DNA from: Candidatus Hatepunaea meridiana | GTDB lineage: Bacteria > Electryoneota > AABM5-125-24 > Hatepunaeales > Hatepunaeaceae | Assembly (NCBI GenBank): GCA_030765125.1 | Contig: JAVCDD010000066.1 | Coordinates: forward strand, 1 to 36,769 | Length of the DNA: 36,769 nt | Direction: 5' to 3' | In this document: positions 1-8,900 of the stretch, one piece after another | How positions within the stretch are numbered: position 1 is the stretch's first letter | Layout: every line of letters begins with the position of its first letter | The notes under the pieces: model-generated | The model's database searches: none | The model's input: only the letters and a program-made list of their open reading frames with translations | What the model was told of the DNA's origin: nothing | Made by a program: the position numbers and the translations under genes

Positions 1-316
1 ATGCCATGAATACAATTTCCATGACTGAAAACAAATCAATGATTACAACAGTTTACAAAAGGTGCGAAACTTCAGATAGTAATTGTATCTGAAATAGACT
101 CTTATCTTTGTAAATTAACTATTTTTAAGAGAAACACCATGTCGCGCGCGACTCAACCAAATATGAAAATAAAGCTCTGAGTGCGCGCTTATTTTAAAGG
201 GAATGACAAAGGGGATATTTTGGTCAGACACTAATTAATATTCCCGCTCAAGGAATAAGATATAAAAATATTTAATTATAATCTCAACTTAACAAACAAA
301 ATATTAGGAGGTAAAT
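1..316. other. Intergenic leader with decayed repeat remnant
   Basis: I find no convincing gene in these 316 bases at the left edge. The stretch is AT-rich. It holds a self-complementary GTCGCGCGCGAC at 141-152 and a degraded copy of the right half of a palindromic element (199-233, separate entry). The last bases carry the ribosome binding site of the next gene (AGGAGG at 306-311). A promoter is expected here, but no box pair is good enough to assign. Confidence 0.6.
199..233. repeat. Remnant of the 32.0-kb MITE-like element
   Basis: GGGAATGACAAAGGGGAT is followed directly by TTTTGGTCAGACACTA. The same two blocks form the right side of the element at 32033-32175, where they are separated by about 20 extra bases. 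The left half and the hairpin are missing here, so this looks like a decayed, internally deleted copy. Confidence 0.6.
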
Positions 317-568
317 TTGTCACCTGAAGCAAAAGTAGTAATAGATAAAAAAGCAGTAGAAGATGCACTCGAAATCGTCCGCCCTTCATTGCAGGCTGAT
401 GGAGGAGACGTCAGTTTAATCAGTATCAGCGAGGACGGAGTTGTAGAGGTTGCTCTGCAAGGCGCTTGTCACGGTTGTCCTATGGCGATGATGACTCTAA
501 AAGGTGGTATCGAGCGCTTTCTTAAGCAAGCAGTTCCCGGAGTCAAAGAAGTAATTGCTGCTGAGTAA
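317..568 (+). CDS. Nfu/NifU C-terminal-domain Fe-S cluster scaffold protein
   Basis: An 83-residue protein consisting of a single NifU-C (Nfu) domain. These domains assemble or carry a [4Fe-4S] cluster and pass it to cytosolic apoproteins. The N-terminal half contains the family block LQADGGDVSL at about residues 26-35. The cluster-binding CHGC motif follows at about residues 51-54 (GACHGCPMAMMTLKGG), and its two cysteines are expected to ligate the cluster in a dimer. The length matches stand-alone Nfu proteins, which lack the U-type N-terminal domain. The start is TTG at 317, supported by AGGAGG at 306-311 five bases upstream; no in-frame ATG fits. The next gene follows 15 bases after the stop, so the two may be co-transcribed. 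Confidence 0.9.
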   Translation: MSPEAKVVIDKKAVEDALEIVRPSLQADGGDVSLISISEDGVVEVALQGACHGCPMAMMTLKGGIERFLKQAVPGVKEVIAAE

Positions 569-583
569 TTAGTAAGCTTCATA

Positions 584-1840
584 ATGCCAACTTTACCAGA
601 TAACCTGACGATTCGTCGTGCCCGGGACAGTGATCTACCAGAGATTGCAAAGATGCACTTTGCTTCATATCCTGGCATTTCTATGACCCTTGAGGATAGG
701 ATAAGTCATTTCAGGGATGATCCGCGAATATCACTGGAAGATAACTGGGTTTGTGAACGCACTGACAGACTGGTAGGAATATTTGCTCTGTATAGTTTTC
801 AAATGTACCGGGCAGGTTCTCTTATTCCGATTGGGGGAATTGGTCGAGTAGCTGTAACACCAGAAGCACGGCTTGAAAAAATTGCCTACTGGCTGATGGT
901 GAAAGCGGTTCAAATAATGGATCAAAATGGTACGCCAATTTCGTTACTTCATCCCTTTCGTCACAGTTTCTATTATAACTTAGGTTGGGGACTGGCTGAA
1001 CAGGTGCGTTTCTATAGGATTTCGCCCAGTGATATTCCTGTTTATCCTGAGCGAGCCAAAATGAAACCGGTTGTGACAAACGAAGATATGGAAGAGGTTA
1101 TGGCTTGTTACCATCGTTTTGCTGCCTTAAGAAACGGCTTGCTCGTTCGAGATGATCCGGTGTGGTATGAGCATATATTAAAGAACAATCTGATATATTC
1201 ATTCAGATCCAGCGATACAGGTGAGGTCGAAGGATATATTATTTATCAGTATCAAACTGATCCAAAAGAACAATCTTTTACCGTTTCAAATTTAGCAGTA
1301 AGAGAAATTATCTGGACGACGAATCGAGCTCTGAAGGGGATACTTGGCTTCTTATCATCTCAGCGCGATCAAATTATGGCTATAGAATACAACGACCATT
1401 TCGAACTGCCTTTGGAGCACCTGCTGAAGGATTCACTAATGGTTGATGGTAAACGCAGTATGATGCTGGGCGCTGAAACGGCAATAATTGGATCGGGACT
1501 TATGGGTAGAATCATTCAATTACGAAGGGTTCTCGGCGCCGGTAAGCTTGGAAATGGGAATGGAAGAGTAACGTTAAATATAAAAGATGATTTAAATCCT
1601 GAAAATTCTATACCGCTTACTATTGAGATTGAAGATGGCAAAGTGAGTTTTCCGTCACGGAAATCAGCGAGTATAAGCTTGTCTACTAATATTGCAACAT
1701 TTTCATCAATCTATTGGGGGGCGTTGTCACTTAAGGATGCAGTTTTTTTTGGCAAAGTAGAAATAGAAGGCAAAGGTGATCGGTCGTTTCTTAAAGAAGT
1801 GTTTACATTTCCCAGATCGGTTTGTCTGGATTATTTTTAG
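584..1840 (+). CDS. Eis-like GNAT acetyltransferase with SCP2-type C-terminal domain
   Basis: 418 residues, the usual size for Eis-family proteins: tandem GNAT domains followed by a sterol-carrier-like C-terminal domain. Visible hallmarks are the opening TIRRARDSDLPEI, the strand IGGIGRVAVTPEARLEK at about residues 83-99, and LLHPFRHSFYYNLGWG at about 120-135, which matches the Eis pattern of a Tyr before a (Y/F)G(Y/W)G motif. The segment KLGNGNGRVTLNIKDDLNPEN starts the C-terminal domain, and the chain ends in a free carboxylate after LDYF as Eis proteins do with terminal aromatic residues. The acetyl-CoA pyrophosphate loop is unusual: family members have R-G-x-G-(I/V), but here the sequence is R-L-E-K-I-A with no glycines, so cofactor binding may be altered. 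The substrate is unknown. The next gene starts just downstream. Confidence 0.75.
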   Translation: MPTLPDNLTIRRARDSDLPEIAKMHFASYPGISMTLEDRISHFRDDPRISLEDNWVCERTDRLVGIFALYSFQMYRAGSLIPIGGIGRVAVTPEARLEKIAYWLMVKAVQIMDQNGTPISLLHPFRHSFYYNLGWGLAEQVRFYRISPSDIPVYPERAKMKPVVTNEDMEEVMACYHRFAALRNGLLVRDDPVWYEHILKNNLIYSFRSSDTGEVEGYIIYQYQTDPKEQSFTVSNLAVREIIWTTNRALKGILGFLSSQRDQIMAIEYNDHFELPLEHLLKDSLMVDGKRSMMLGAETAIIGSGLMGRIIQLRRVLGAGKLGNGNGRVTLNIKDDLNPENSIPLTIEIEDGKVSFPSRKSASISLSTNIATFSSIYWGALSLKDAVFFGKVEIEGKGDRSFLKEVFTFPRSVCLDYF

Positions 1841-1851
1841 AAGGATATAAA

Positions 1852-2652
1852 ATGGTCAATTCCGATATTCCGGATAATACACAGTCAGATTCACATCAAG
1901 TATCCGATAAGGATATAACCTCTCTTAAGGAATTAATGGATGAAGCCAATCGCATTGTGATCTTTACCGGTGCGGGTATTTCTGCAGAGAGCGGGATAGC
2001 GACTTATCGAGGCCATGGAGGGATCTGGACTAAATATGACGCTGAGAAGTATGCATCAATAGACTATTTCCGCAGAGATCCGAGCTATTATTGGAACTTC
2101 TTCAAAGATGTCCGGCATGATATGATGGCTGACGCTCAACCAAGCGCTTCTCACATCGCTGTAGCTGAACTCGAACGTCAAGGACGTGTCTCTTCAATAA
2201 TCACTCAAAATATCGATAATCTTCATTATAAAGCCGGTTCAAAACGAGTCCTTGAACTTCATGGGAATACTACTCGATTCTATTGTTGTGATTGCCGGGC
2301 GCCCTACACGATGACGGAAGCCAAGAATATTCTTGACGAGCGACTACCTCCATTATGCCTGAAATGCAGTGGAGTGCTTCGACCTGATGTGGTTCTTTTT
2401 GGTGAGATGCTGCCTGCTGATGTGATTGATGAGGCTCATCGTGAGGCTCAAATGTGCGACTTGATGATTGTCATCGGTAGTTCGCTGGTTGTATATCCTG
2501 CCGCCAATCTACCTTACCAAGCGAAATCATCAGGAGCAAAGTTAGTTATTATCAATATTGATCCGACACCATTGGACTCCGTTGCTGATTTGTACATACA
2601 TCGACCGGCGGGGGAGGTGTTTCCGCAAGCGGCGGGGATGAAGGACGAATAG
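1852..2652 (+). CDS. Sir2-family NAD-dependent protein deacylase
   Basis: 266 residues. Sirtuins remove acyl groups from lysines with consumption of NAD+. All core motifs are present: GAGISAESGI for NAD binding near residues 38-47, TQNIDNLH with the catalytic His region (LHG follows), a zinc ribbon with two cysteine pairs (CCDC and CLKC), and GSSLVVYPAA near the C-terminus. The length is normal for a bacterial enzyme. I chose ATG 1852 because AGAAGGA at 1839-1845 is correctly spaced from it; a longer reading from 1822 would overlap the previous gene. The last few codons (GMKDE) run into a palindromic repeat of the GAATAGCGAAT type, so the original C-terminus may have been replaced. Confidence 0.93.
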   Translation: MVNSDIPDNTQSDSHQVSDKDITSLKELMDEANRIVIFTGAGISAESGIATYRGHGGIWTKYDAEKYASIDYFRRDPSYYWNFFKDVRHDMMADAQPSASHIAVAELERQGRVSSIITQNIDNLHYKAGSKRVLELHGNTTRFYCCDCRAPYTMTEAKNILDERLPPLCLKCSGVLRPDVVLFGEMLPADVIDEAHREAQMCDLMIVIGSSLVVYPAANLPYQAKSSGAKLVIINIDPTPLDSVADLYIHRPAGEVFPQAAGMKDE

Positions 2653-2694
2653 CGAATGACGAAGAATGAAGGATGTTTTCGTCATTCGCTATTC
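2647..2694. repeat. Palindrome of the GAATAGCGAAT type at the lptF start
   Basis: 17-base perfect inverted arms at 2647-2663 and 2678-2694 surround a 14-base loop. The arm includes GAATAGCGAATGACGAA. Related heptamers recur as a four-copy tandem array at 35971-35998, preceded by the same GAATGACG. The element spans the stop region of the sirtuin gene and the start region of lptF. Confidence 0.8.
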
Positions 2695-2723
2695 GCTATT
2701 CATCTTTTTTGAGTGGTTTTATC

Positions 2724-3902
2724 TTGATTCTTGCTGGATATATATTAAAAGAACACATTGCCCCTTTTATTTATGGTCTAACGCTGATTGTTTTCATCTT
2801 TATGATGAATCTTGTTTTTCAGATGTTGGGAAGGGTTGCAGGCAAGGGTATTTCAATCTGGGTTATCCTCGAATATTTTTCGTTGAACCTTGCCTGGATA
2901 ATAGCTCTTGCTGTGCCTATGGCGGTTCTAATCGCTACGCTTTCGGCTTTTGGAAGACTATCCGGTGATGGTGAGATTACCGCCTTGCGTTCCAGCGGGA
3001 TTTCACCGACAAGACTCATGAGACCAGTAATGGTAGCTGCTTTTATTATCACTATTGGCATTGGATTATTCAATAATTATCTTCTTCCCAGAATGAACCA
3101 CCGCACTAAAGTGCTGCTCAACGATATAAGTCGAAAAAAACCAACCGTGAGCATTGATCCTGGAATCTTCAGTTTTTCTATCCCAAAATATGTCTTAAGA
3201 GCAGTTGAAGTTGATCAAATGGCAGGTTATATGAAGGACATATCTATCTTCGATAATCACGAACCTGATAGAAGCTCAACTATAACAGCGATGGAAGGAC
3301 AATTACGATTTGTTGAAGAGGAGGAGCGGATACTGATGATGCTTAATGATGGCGAGATCCATCGACAATCAAAGGATGATCCCGATGTTTATGAAGTTAC
3401 ATCATTTGATAGCGCACTGTTCAGGGTTGAGGCGCCTGGAATGGTGATGAAACGAGGTTCATCCGGGTATCGTGGCGAGCGAGAACTTTCCGCCGGTGAG
3501 ATGTTGCAGCGTGTTAATAAGATGAAGGAGAAGGGAGGCGTTCATAATAAGCGCAGGATTGCTGCATATATGGTTGAGATTCACAAGAAATTCTCCATTC
3601 CTGCAGCTTGTATTATTTTCGTATTAATAGGAACTCCATTGGGGGTAATGGCGCACAAGGGTGGGTTGGGCCTATCAGGCGGCATCTCTCTTTTGTTCTT
3701 TGTAATCTATTGGGCATTTCTGGATAACGGTGAAATTCTGGCTGATCGAGGACATATATCGCCTGTTGTTGCAATGTGGAGCCCGAATGTCCTACTTGGC
3801 TTTGTCGGTATCTGGTTGTTATGGCTGGCTAAACGGCGAACTACGTTACCTGCCGTTGAATGGATTGCCAATCAGGTATCTCGCTTGTTTAAGAAGAAGT
3901 AA
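2724..3902 (+). CDS. lptF: LptF/LptG-family lipopolysaccharide export permease (first of pair)
   Basis: An integral membrane component of the LptB2FG transporter, which extracts lipopolysaccharide from the inner membrane. The architecture is that of the YjgP/YjgQ family: about three N-terminal helices, with LSAFGRLSGDGEITALRSSGIS as the coupling helix that contacts LptB. A periplasmic beta-jellyroll occupies the middle, followed by three C-terminal helices containing FVLIGTPLGVMAHKGG. Family members begin with a short leader followed by Y-I-L-K, which matches the TTG at 2724 (ILAGYILKEHI). The sister gene also uses TTG. An upstream ATG at 2673 is in frame, but it lies in the loop of a palindromic repeat and its only purine-rich stretch abuts the codon, so I consider it less likely. 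The second permease gene follows. Confidence 0.88.
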   Translation: MILAGYILKEHIAPFIYGLTLIVFIFMMNLVFQMLGRVAGKGISIWVILEYFSLNLAWIIALAVPMAVLIATLSAFGRLSGDGEITALRSSGISPTRLMRPVMVAAFIITIGIGLFNNYLLPRMNHRTKVLLNDISRKKPTVSIDPGIFSFSIPKYVLRAVEVDQMAGYMKDISIFDNHEPDRSSTITAMEGQLRFVEEEERILMMLNDGEIHRQSKDDPDVYEVTSFDSALFRVEAPGMVMKRGSSGYRGERELSAGEMLQRVNKMKEKGGVHNKRRIAAYMVEIHKKFSIPAACIIFVLIGTPLGVMAHKGGLGLSGGISLLFFVIYWAFLDNGEILADRGHISPVVAMWSPNVLLGFVGIWLLWLAKRRTTLPAVEWIANQVSRLFKKK

Positions 3903-3951
3903 CGTGGGCGACTCAACAAAGGATGAAAAAACAGCATCTCCAGGTGATAAC

Positions 3952-4036
3952 TTTGGAGTGGGCTTAGCCATGCTTGCGCTTTGTGTAATGATTATGTGCA
4001 TTGTAAACGGCGCAAGCATGGCTTGCGCACTCCAAA
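3952..4036. repeat. Palindromic element between lptF and lptG
   Basis: The left arm at 3952-3979 and right arm at 4010-4036 match as inverted copies of TTTGGAGTGCGCAAGCC plus ATGCTTGCGC, with a base change and an indel. The loop is about 30 bases. It sits in a 167-base gap between two genes that normally lie close together, so it was probably inserted into the operon. Confidence 0.8.
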
Positions 4037-4069
4037 GTAATAGAGATAATTCTACTTTTCAAGGATATT

Positions 4070-5149
4070 TTGAAAATACTTGATAAATACATAATCTATC
4101 GTTTCATAGGCAAACTCATCTGGTCAATATCAGTGGCGACAATTGTATTTCTTGCATTAGACTTAGTTGAGATGCTGGATAAGTTCATTGACGCTCGAGT
4201 ACCTATGTCGACCGTAATTCGATATTATTACCTGTATATACCGTATATTATTTATCTGATACTTCCCGTAGCTGCCCTTCTTGCTACCCTGTTTACAATA
4301 GGCGGGTTGACGACGAGCAATGAACTAAATGCTATGCAAGTGTCCGGTGTTCCATTTTCACGCACATTGGTTTTGTTATTATTGACTACTATCGTGTTAG
4401 CGGGATGTGGTTTTATCTTTGGTGAGACGATAGTCCCGGTAACTAATCGTGAGAGAATGGATATCTATCGTTACGATCTAAAGAAACTGCCTAGGGATGC
4501 TCGTTCCAGGCACGGTCAACTCTATATGCAGATAGGTAAAAATAAACAACTTCATATCGAACGATATAATCCTGGTACACGAGAGGCTTTCGGTATTCAG
4601 CTTGTTGAAATTGATGAAGGCAGAGTTATTAAAAGAACCGATGCTGAAAAAATGATCTGGCGCGATGCTGTCTGGTATTTGCAAGGTTCCGTTGAAAGAG
4701 TGTTTAACTCTAATGGTATTGTCAATTGGAAAAAATATCCTGCCATGATCGCCCCGGCAATTAAGTTTGAACCGAATGAGATTGAAAAAGTCCAGACCAA
4801 GCCGGAAGAGATGAATTGGGTTGAGTTGAGGGATTTTATAGTTAAATTACAGAACTCAGGCGGTGATATAATCCGTTGGAAAGTCGATTTGTTTTTTAAG
4901 ATATCTTTACCTCTGGCGGCAGTTATCATTGTACTGTTCGGTGCACCGATTGCATCCATAAAGAGACGCGGTGGAACGGTTTTAGGGTTTGGATTGGTGC
5001 TGTTTATTTGTTTTATTTACTTTGGATTTATTCAGGTTGGGAAGGTATTAGGATATAATGGGACGCTGACGCCGTTAGTTTCTGCTTGGGCGGGGAATGT
5101 CTTTTTCGGATTATTAGGATTGGGAATCTTTGTTCGGTATACAAGATAG
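4070..5149 (+). CDS. lptG: LptF/LptG-family lipopolysaccharide export permease (second of pair)
   Basis: 359 residues, the normal size for LptG, the partner of LptF in the LPS exporter of the inner membrane. It opens with the canonical KILDKYIIYRF leader, followed by hydrophobic helices and the coupling-helix block FTIGGLTTSNELNAMQVSGVPF. A periplasmic domain and three C-terminal helices follow, with VLFGAPIASIKRRGG before the last two. The start is TTG at 4070 with AAGGA at about 4060-4064 upstream. Its order after lptF is typical, although a palindromic element has widened the gap between them. Confidence 0.9.
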   Translation: MKILDKYIIYRFIGKLIWSISVATIVFLALDLVEMLDKFIDARVPMSTVIRYYYLYIPYIIYLILPVAALLATLFTIGGLTTSNELNAMQVSGVPFSRTLVLLLLTTIVLAGCGFIFGETIVPVTNRERMDIYRYDLKKLPRDARSRHGQLYMQIGKNKQLHIERYNPGTREAFGIQLVEIDEGRVIKRTDAEKMIWRDAVWYLQGSVERVFNSNGIVNWKKYPAMIAPAIKFEPNEIEKVQTKPEEMNWVELRDFIVKLQNSGGDIIRWKVDLFFKISLPLAAVIIVLFGAPIASIKRRGGTVLGFGLVLFICFIYFGFIQVGKVLGYNGTLTPLVSAWAGNVFFGLLGLGIFVRYTR

Positions 5150-5172
5150 ATTATATTATAATTGCTTGATTG

Positions 5173-5228
5173 CTATATTGTTAGATTGTTTGATTGTTGT
5201 TTAACAATCAAACAATCTAACAATATAG
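5173..5228. repeat. Perfect 26-bp-arm AT-rich hairpin
   Basis: The arms at 5173-5198 and 5203-5228 are perfect inverted copies (CTATATTGTTAGATTG and onward) around a four-base loop. It lies just after lptG, and its transcript would form a strong hairpin. There is no downstream run of T, so it is not a classical intrinsic terminator. It fits the pattern of mobile palindromic elements in this window. Confidence 0.8.
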
Positions 5229-5264
5229 TACAACAATACAACATACAACAAATAAGAGGTTATA

Positions 5265-5693
5265 ATGCCAAATCAAACACAAGAAATAATCGATACGATT
5301 TTAACGAAACTTCGGAATCTTGCCAGCACTGAAACGGTGGTTGGTGAGCCGATAGCAGTCGGTGAAATTACCATTTTACCTGTTATCAAGATCTCTGTAG
5401 GTTTTGGCGCCGGTGGCGGTGAAGGTTCGCAGGGTGAAGGCAAAAACACTAAAGGAGTCGGCGGTGGCGGTGGTGGTGGAGCCAGCGTTAATCCAATTGG
5501 ATTTATCGTTCTTGACGGCAAAGATGTCCGTTTTATGGGGATCGGAAAGGGAAAATTTGAATCCCTCTTTGAAACTATACCCGATCTTCTTCGGAAGTTT
5601 GGAATAACCAAGAAGGATGGTCAAGGCAAGAAAGGTAAAGGCTCTAAAGACGGGAAAGAGCATAAGGACGATGCAGTAGTAGACGAGGATTGA
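5265..5693 (+). CDS. YtfJ/GerW-family protein
   Basis: 142 residues. The family is named from Bacillus GerW (YtfJ), a protein needed for spore germination, but homologues are common in non-sporing bacteria, where the role is unknown. The N-terminal part TVVGEPIAVGEITILPVIKISVGFGAG (about residues 24-50) is the family signature. A glycine-rich loop follows, then ASVNPIGFIVLDGKDVRFM at about 73-91. The C-terminus (about residues 115-142) is a lysine/aspartate-rich tail of low complexity. ATG 5265 has AGAGG at 5254-5258. It stands alone between two palindrome-filled gaps. Nothing else in the window suggests sporulation. Confidence 0.85.
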   Translation: MPNQTQEIIDTILTKLRNLASTETVVGEPIAVGEITILPVIKISVGFGAGGGEGSQGEGKNTKGVGGGGGGGASVNPIGFIVLDGKDVRFMGIGKGKFESLFETIPDLLRKFGITKKDGQGKKGKGSKDGKEHKDDAVVDED

Positions 5694-5707
5694 TGTATTT
5701 ATTATTA

Positions 5708-5881
5708 CCGGGTAGGACAGACATTCCTGGTCCTTGTGTAAAAAGTGTGACTGCCCGTTATGTAAGTTACGTAGGGTGGGATCTTATCCCGTTCTACGTA
5801 ACTGAAGCGTGCTTGCACCTCTGCCGAAGCAAGCTTCAGTAATCCGGTTATTGACAGACAGGAATGTCTGTTCTACCCCGG
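5708..5881. repeat. Nested set of three palindromes
   Basis: Outer arms at 5708-5729 and 5859-5881 (CCGGGTAGGACAGACATTCC type) are near-perfect inverted copies. Between them lie two further palindromes: 5767-5782 with 5786-5802 (GTTACGTAGGGTGGGAT type), and 5801-5816 with 5829-5840 (ACTGAAGC..TTGC type). The arrangement suggests that elements inserted into the loop of an older element. It fills most of the gap before the next gene, and I see no gene in it. Confidence 0.75.
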
Positions 5882-5911
5882 GGAGATATATCATAAAGAA
5901 TTATCATAATT

Positions 5912-8900
5912 ATGAAGACCGCACTTATATTCTTTTTTCTACTCACAATTTTTGTCCCGGTTATTGGATATTCACAAGAGATTGATGAACCAGGAGGTCA
6001 CAACTCTGTCATTTCCGAGCAAATTCCTGCTGAAATAAGCACTACTACCGACCAGCCCGGTGTACCGGATGTTCCGATTAGTGAGCCTGTTAATTCGGAA
6101 AGAATAGTTAGTCGTGATGAAGGCGAGGGCAATGAAGAGTGGTCAATTACAGATGAACGCGCTATAAGCAGCAAGGTAGCAATGTCCGCTGATGGGAGTT
6201 TAGTGGCAATTGGCTATACTTTGAATGATCAACGTCTTGAAGTACGAAACGGTCAGGATAGCGAATTACTGTTTGACTTTCCCATTGATAACGGTTCAAG
6301 CTGTGTGGCTATGACCGCTGATGGTGAACAGATTGCTTATGCAGGTCTTGACAGTGTCTGGATCTTTAGTGATGATGGTGAAGGGGTTCCTTTCTTTCGT
6401 TTTGGGATGGATGGCTATTCTTCTGGAGTGCTCGATATCTCAAGAGATGGTGAATATCTCGTAGCGACCGGAATGGATCCGGACCGTGAAGAAAATCGAG
6501 TCTGGTGTTTCCTGGATGCTGATCCGGAGCCAATCTGGACGCTTGAAGTTTCTTATGATGAAGCTTTTGGCTGGTATGGGGTAAGTATTTCTTACGATGC
6601 CAGTGTAGTAGTAATCAACGGTAAATATCGTCTGTACGTTCTTAACTTGGAAACAGGCGAGACAATCTGGGAAGCGCCAACTTACAATACGGAAAGACCT
6701 ATTGCTATATCCGAGGATGCTTCTGTTTTGGCTATAGGTTCGTTTACAGGTGTACTACTTGCATACATAAGGGATCAGGAGCAAGGAGGTTATCGTGAAC
6801 TCTGGCGATACCGTTTTCGCAATGAACTTTCTTCCTGGGTGTCAGCCTGTCAGTTGTCTCGTGATGGGATGACACTGGCAGCAGGGACGCTTGATTTTTT
6901 TGAGGATCATTACGAAGGCAGACTTGCGTTGTTTGATACGTTTGGAAATGGTGAACCGCTATGGATTGCGGAACCGTTAGGTGACGAAGTATCCGATATT
7001 GCATTTAGCGATGACGGTTGGATTGTTGCAGCGACGTCGTGGGGGGATTTCGATCATCAAACGCCTGATCTGGTGATACACGAGCGTCATAATCCCGAAC
7101 CGTTCTATATGCTGTCCACACCCGGTTCAATGAGGAGTACAGCTATAAGCGACCGTGGGGATTATGTCATCGTTGGCGGCAAAGGAACGCACAGCCGAGT
7201 GTTTGGCAGTGGTGGTATAGTATCAATGGTATCCGTTTCGGATCCACGCGGGAGAATCACTGGAAGAGTGACGGATGAGGATGATGATCCACTTGAGGAT
7301 GCAATTGTATCAACCTTGGATAGTCCTTACTCTGCAACAACTAATGAGGATGGCAGGTATGAATTGTCGGTGGAAGCGGATAACGTTTTTGATTTAAGAG
7401 TATGTAAGTATGGATATGAGAATGCTCTTCGAGAGGACGTGCGAGTTAGTGAAAATGGTCTGGTTGAGGATGTTGATTTCAGTTTGCGAGAAGTCGGTTT
7501 ACCACCTGAGAATGTCAGAGCTTCACAGGGTAGACGCAACAGGATCACTCTAAATTGGAATCGGTATGGTGAAGATGGACGTTTAGCGAGGGACGAAGTG
7601 ACGAAGCAATCTCTTTCTCTCCCCCCCGAGAGATTGCTTCGTTACTTCGTTCCTCGCAAAACGGAGTTGGGTAAATCTGGGGACAGTATACCTATTTTAT
7701 CTTGCGTCCTTGAAAAGGTTCAGACTAATAATAAAATAGGTATACTGTCCCCAGATTTACCCAGTAGAAGCGACACTCTTGTCTCTTGCACAATGTCTTT
7801 GAAATACGAAAGTTCAAGCGACAAGAGTGTCGCTTCTACTATTGTTGAGAGAGACAACGCTGACGACATTGAAGGTTTCAATATCTATCGTTCTTTCCTG
7901 TCCGGCGGTCCATACAGTTTAACCGGATCTGTTGATGCAGGTGATACTCTGTTTTACGATGCAGATGGTTTAATTCCCGGTCAAAGGTACTATTATGTAG
8001 TTACCGCTGACTTTGGGAATGGTGAAAGCGATTTGTCAGAGGAGGCAGCAGGATGGCTGGATGATGAGTTTCTGTTATGGGAGGCTGAACTCGAACCAAT
8101 GCAAGAGCCACCTGAAATTGATGGCACAATCCACGAAGGAGAGTGGGAAGGAGCGATTGTCAGGGATATTTCCGACATTTACGGTTTTGATGATCCTGAT
8201 TCGGCTGGATCGGTTGAGGTTCGTATAGGGTTTGACGATGATAATGACAGGTTGCTGTTTGGTTTTAGTTACTACGTTGTGGAGGAGTTATCAGATCGAA
8301 TGGGAGTGGGGATTTATATTGATGACGACGGTGATGGTCAATGGACACGCGCGAGACCGGGATCGGAAGGTAACTATTGGGGATACTGGATAGATGGCGC
8401 ACCTGATCTGAAATATCGTTCCATGTGCGGACCGCCTTATAACTCGGATCCATATTATCAATTTGAGGATCCTGAACTGGCATTCAGTGATGAGCGAGGG
8501 TATGTTGAAATAGAGGTTGCCCTGCCACTCGGTTTTCACGATCCTTATGAAATTGGTTTATATCATCCTGATTATACGATTGGTCTCGGTTTGTTTGCAA
8601 TGTATCGCGATGAAGAAGATAACGCTATATTCAATGCCTGGTGGCCCCAGGATATGTTTTCCATCGTGAGCTTTCCGGAACAATTTGCCAGGATAACCAT
8701 TCCGGCAGACTTAATCGTCCCGCCTGTTGCACCTGAAGATGTTGAGCTTGAAAGGGAAGAGGATAACCTGATACTAACCTGGTCGGATCCCCGTCTGGGA
8801 ATTGATGATGGCGATGTTGTTGGGCTAGCTGGGATCAACGTTTATCGCAATTCTGAATTGGTCAACACGGTAGATCCGGGGAGTGAGCGGTTTATTGACG

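Noticed and set aside
2673..2723. Longer N-terminus of lptF starting at ATG 2673
   Set aside because: The codon lies in the loop of a palindromic repeat, its purine-rich stretch abuts the ATG, and the added residues do not resemble LptF leaders.
5173..5228. Intrinsic terminator for lptG
   Set aside because: The hairpin is AT-rich with no T run after it, and comparable palindromes lie inside genes here, so a mobile repeat is the better explanation, though it could still slow transcription.
5273..5663. Reading frames opposite and alongside the YtfJ-family gene
   Set aside because: They are proline- or threonine-rich mirror products of the glycine-rich stretch, with no start signals or homology.
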